Assembly (NCBI GenBank): GCA_029057255.1
Contig: JAICZO010000062.1
Coordinates: 1-7,330, forward strand
Direction of reading: 5' to 3'
DNA: 7,330 nucleotides
Source: Muribaculaceae bacterium
GTDB lineage: Bacteria > Bacteroidota > Bacteroidia > Bacteroidales > Muribaculaceae
Part shown: positions 5,767 to 7,330 of the stretch, one piece after another
Layout of the letters: every line of letters begins with the position of its first letter
Position numbering within the stretch: position 1 is the first letter of the stretch
Notes under the pieces: generated by a model
What the model saw: only the letters and a program-made list of their open reading frames with translations
Told to the model about the DNA's origin: nothing
The model's database searches: none
Program-made: the position numbers and the translations under genes

Positions 5767-7330
5767 TCGAAAAATATGGTTTTGTGCTGCACTTTCTTCT
5801 TTATCAGCTCATTGTCGGGGAGCTGACGGAGTGCCATTTTCCAGAATTCGACAGCCTCCTTGCGGTCGCCTGTCATGAAGTATATGTCGCCGGCATGGTC
5901 GAGAATCTCCGCCGAAGCCTCGTCGGCATTGCTGTCATCGGGCTTCTCGCCGGGGATGATGCCTATAATCTTCAGAGCGGAGTCTATCTGCTCGCGTGCC
6001 TTTGCATAGTCTTTTTTCTTGAAAAGAACCCACGCGTATGTGTCGATAAACGTGGAGTTTGCGGGGTCGGAAGCGGTCGCTATCGAGGCGTACAGCTCGG
6101 CGCGTCCGAGGTCGGAGTCGCTCTCGGCCATGTGATATGCGCAGTTGTTGAGCGCCATGAAGTTGTCGGGGTTCTCTTCTATCGCGCGGCTATACTCTGC
6201 GAAAGCGCTGTCGCGATCGCCGAGCCTGTAGAGCAGGTCGCCGCGGGAGGCATACACCATCGAGGCCACTTCGGGCGACGGCACTTCGTCGATATTGACA
6301 CTGTCGAGAATGGCGAGAGCCTGGCCGAAACGCTCCTGCATCGCCAGGGCTGACGAGGCCTGCAGCGACATGTAGGCGTCGCCGGGGTATAGCTTCATTG
6401 CCTTGCGTGCCGAGGCTATGATGCCGTCCATGTCCTGCTTGTGGGCGTAGAGCGAGACGAGATTGAACCACACCTCGCGGTTGTCGGCATTGAGGTCGAG
6501 CGAGTACGAGAGCTGCTCGATGGCGTCGTCGACCTCGTTCACGGTCGCCTTGTACGCACCGTAGAGGGCATGAAGGTCGGCCTCGCCGGGATTCACTTCC
6601 TGAAGAGTCTCGAACATCTGCTCGATGCGGGGGCGCTGTGTGGAGTCCTCGTACATCTTGACGACATAGTCCGATATCAGCCCGAGCTTCTCCTCGAACT
6701 GCATCGAGGGCGACTGCAGAGCCTTGAATACTTCGCGGTCAAAGGCCACACTGTCGCCGCGGCTGTGGTAGAACTGAGCCTTGGAGAGATTGACGCGGCC
6801 GTCGTAGGGGTCGATTTCCTGAGCGCGCTCGTAGTAGGCTATGACGGAGTCGGGGCGGTTGATGGCATCGTACACACGGCCGACGAAGAGTGCCGTGTTG
6901 ACGTCGCCGGGCGCCGATGCCGCCAGAGTCTCCAGATCGCGGATAATCGAAAGCGTGTCCTTGCGCAGCGCGTATGCGTTGATTTTCTTGGCCGTGAGAG
7001 CCATAGTGGGGCCGAGAGCCTTCTCGAGCCGGTTCATCAGCGCGAGGGCGCGGTTATAGTCGGCAGTGTCGGGCTGCACGGAGTAGCGGCGCAGCAGAGC
7101 CGTGGCAAGGTTCATTGCGGGGTCGGTGCGCGAGGGCAGCATGGTGTCGAGGCGCTCCCATACCCTCACGACATCGTCGAAGCGGCCGAGGTGGTCGGCC
7201 AGCGACACATACGACGAGTAGTTGTATGCGTCGGTAGGGTCGGCGTCGAAGCGCTTTGCGAGCCTTGCGTAGGCCTCCTCGCTGGAGAGAGTGTATGTCG
7301 TCGGCAGACCGAATGTCATCTCTGCTATGC
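5763..7330 (-). CDS. TPR-repeat protein (N-terminus outside window)
   Basis: A helical-repeat scaffold likely to bind other envelope proteins; no catalytic motif seen. The first in-window ATG is at 7319 (518 aa to the stop), but the frame stays open to the window edge (codons for I-A-E precede that Met) and no signal peptide is present, so the true start is probably further upstream. TPR-like units can be seen at ~138-171 (ending YYERAQEIDP), ~246-279, ~280-313, ~353-386 (GDLLYRLGDRDSAFAEYSRA, then IEENPD), ~387-420, ~424-450 (DTYAWVLFKKKDYAKAREQI) and ~469-503 (HAGDIYFMTGDRKEAVEFWK). The C-terminal pair, with its DTYAWVLF and HAGDIYF blocks, is typical of long bacterial TPR proteins exported to the periplasm or outer membrane. 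The stop overlaps the DUF4292 start by 4 nt. In related genomes, as I recall, this pair often lies beside dut, which would be to the right of the window. The exact role is unknown. Confidence 0.88.
   Translation of the reverse strand, partial: IAEMTFGLPTTYTLSSEEAYARLAKRFDADPTDAYNYSSYVSLADHLGRFDDVVRVWERLDTMLPSRTDPAMNLATALLRRYSVQPDTADYNRALALMNRLEKALGPTMALTAKKINAYALRKDTLSIIRDLETLAASAPGDVNTALFVGRVYDAINRPDSVIAYYERAQEIDPYDGRVNLSKAQFYHSRGDSVAFDREVFKALQSPSMQFEEKLGLISDYVVKMYEDSTQRPRIEQMFETLQEVNPGEADLHALYGAYKATVNEVDDAIEQLSYSLDLNADNREVWFNLVSLYAHKQDMDGIIASARKAMKLYPGDAYMSLQASSALAMQERFGQALAILDSVNIDEVPSPEVASMVYASRGDLLYRLGDRDSAFAEYSRAIEENPDNFMALNNCAYHMAESDSDLGRAELYASIATASDPANSTFIDTYAWVLFKKKDYAKAREQIDSALKIIGIIPGEKPDDSNADEASAEILDHAGDIYFMTGDRKEAVEFWKMALRQLPDNELIKKKVQHKTIFFE

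Noticed and set aside
5784..6353. Plus-strand 189-aa open frame opposite the TPR gene
   Set aside because: No recognisable domain, and the minus-strand frame has continuous TPR patterns over the same bases.
1..7330. Mobile element, CRISPR array, tRNA, phage or defence system
   Set aside because: No transposase or integrase motif, no regularly spaced repeats with unique spacers, no tRNA-like fold and no toxin or nuclease domain were found; the tandem repeats present are in-frame coding repeats.

Overview
The window looks like ordinary chromosomal DNA from a GC-rich member of the Bacteroidales (phylum Bacteroidota). I would guess Muribaculaceae or a close relative. The pointers are a fused SecD-SecF protein, a DUF4292 lipoprotein next to a TPR protein and an EnvC-like LytM protein, the absence of clear Shine-Dalgarno sequences before the starts, and relaxed Bacteroidota-type lipoprotein signals. 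The family-level placement is inference.

Layout. Positions 1-1358 (+) hold the C-terminal part of secDF, followed by a strong intrinsic terminator hairpin at 1393-1423. Everything else lies on the minus strand and converges on secDF. Read in the direction of transcription (high to low coordinates) it is: a TPR-repeat protein cut by the right edge (7330-5763), a DUF4292 lipoprotein (5766-4855), an EnvC/M23-like coiled-coil protein (4838-3480), a MOP-superfamily polysaccharide flippase (3480-2056), and a small lipoprotein with an 11-residue repeat (2011-1451). The junctions are a 4-nt overlap (ATGA), a 16-nt gap, a 1-nt overlap (TGATG) and a 44-nt AT-rich gap. The first four genes therefore look like one operon with translational coupling; the last may be co-transcribed or have its own start.

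Function. All the products act at or across the envelope. SecDF drives late stages of Sec export. The EnvC-like protein has lost several M23 zinc-site residues and probably activates a peptidoglycan amidase rather than cutting the wall itself. The flippase probably moves a lipid-linked glycan across the inner membrane. The DUF4292 and TPR proteins are conserved envelope proteins of unknown exact role. The small repeat protein looks like a membrane-anchored amphipathic helix.

I saw no mobile element, CRISPR array, tRNA or rRNA, phage gene or defence system. The window is mostly housekeeping. The points most worth a second look are the degenerate LytM site, the 33-bp repeat lipoprotein, and the coupling of a flippase to a wall-hydrolase regulator.
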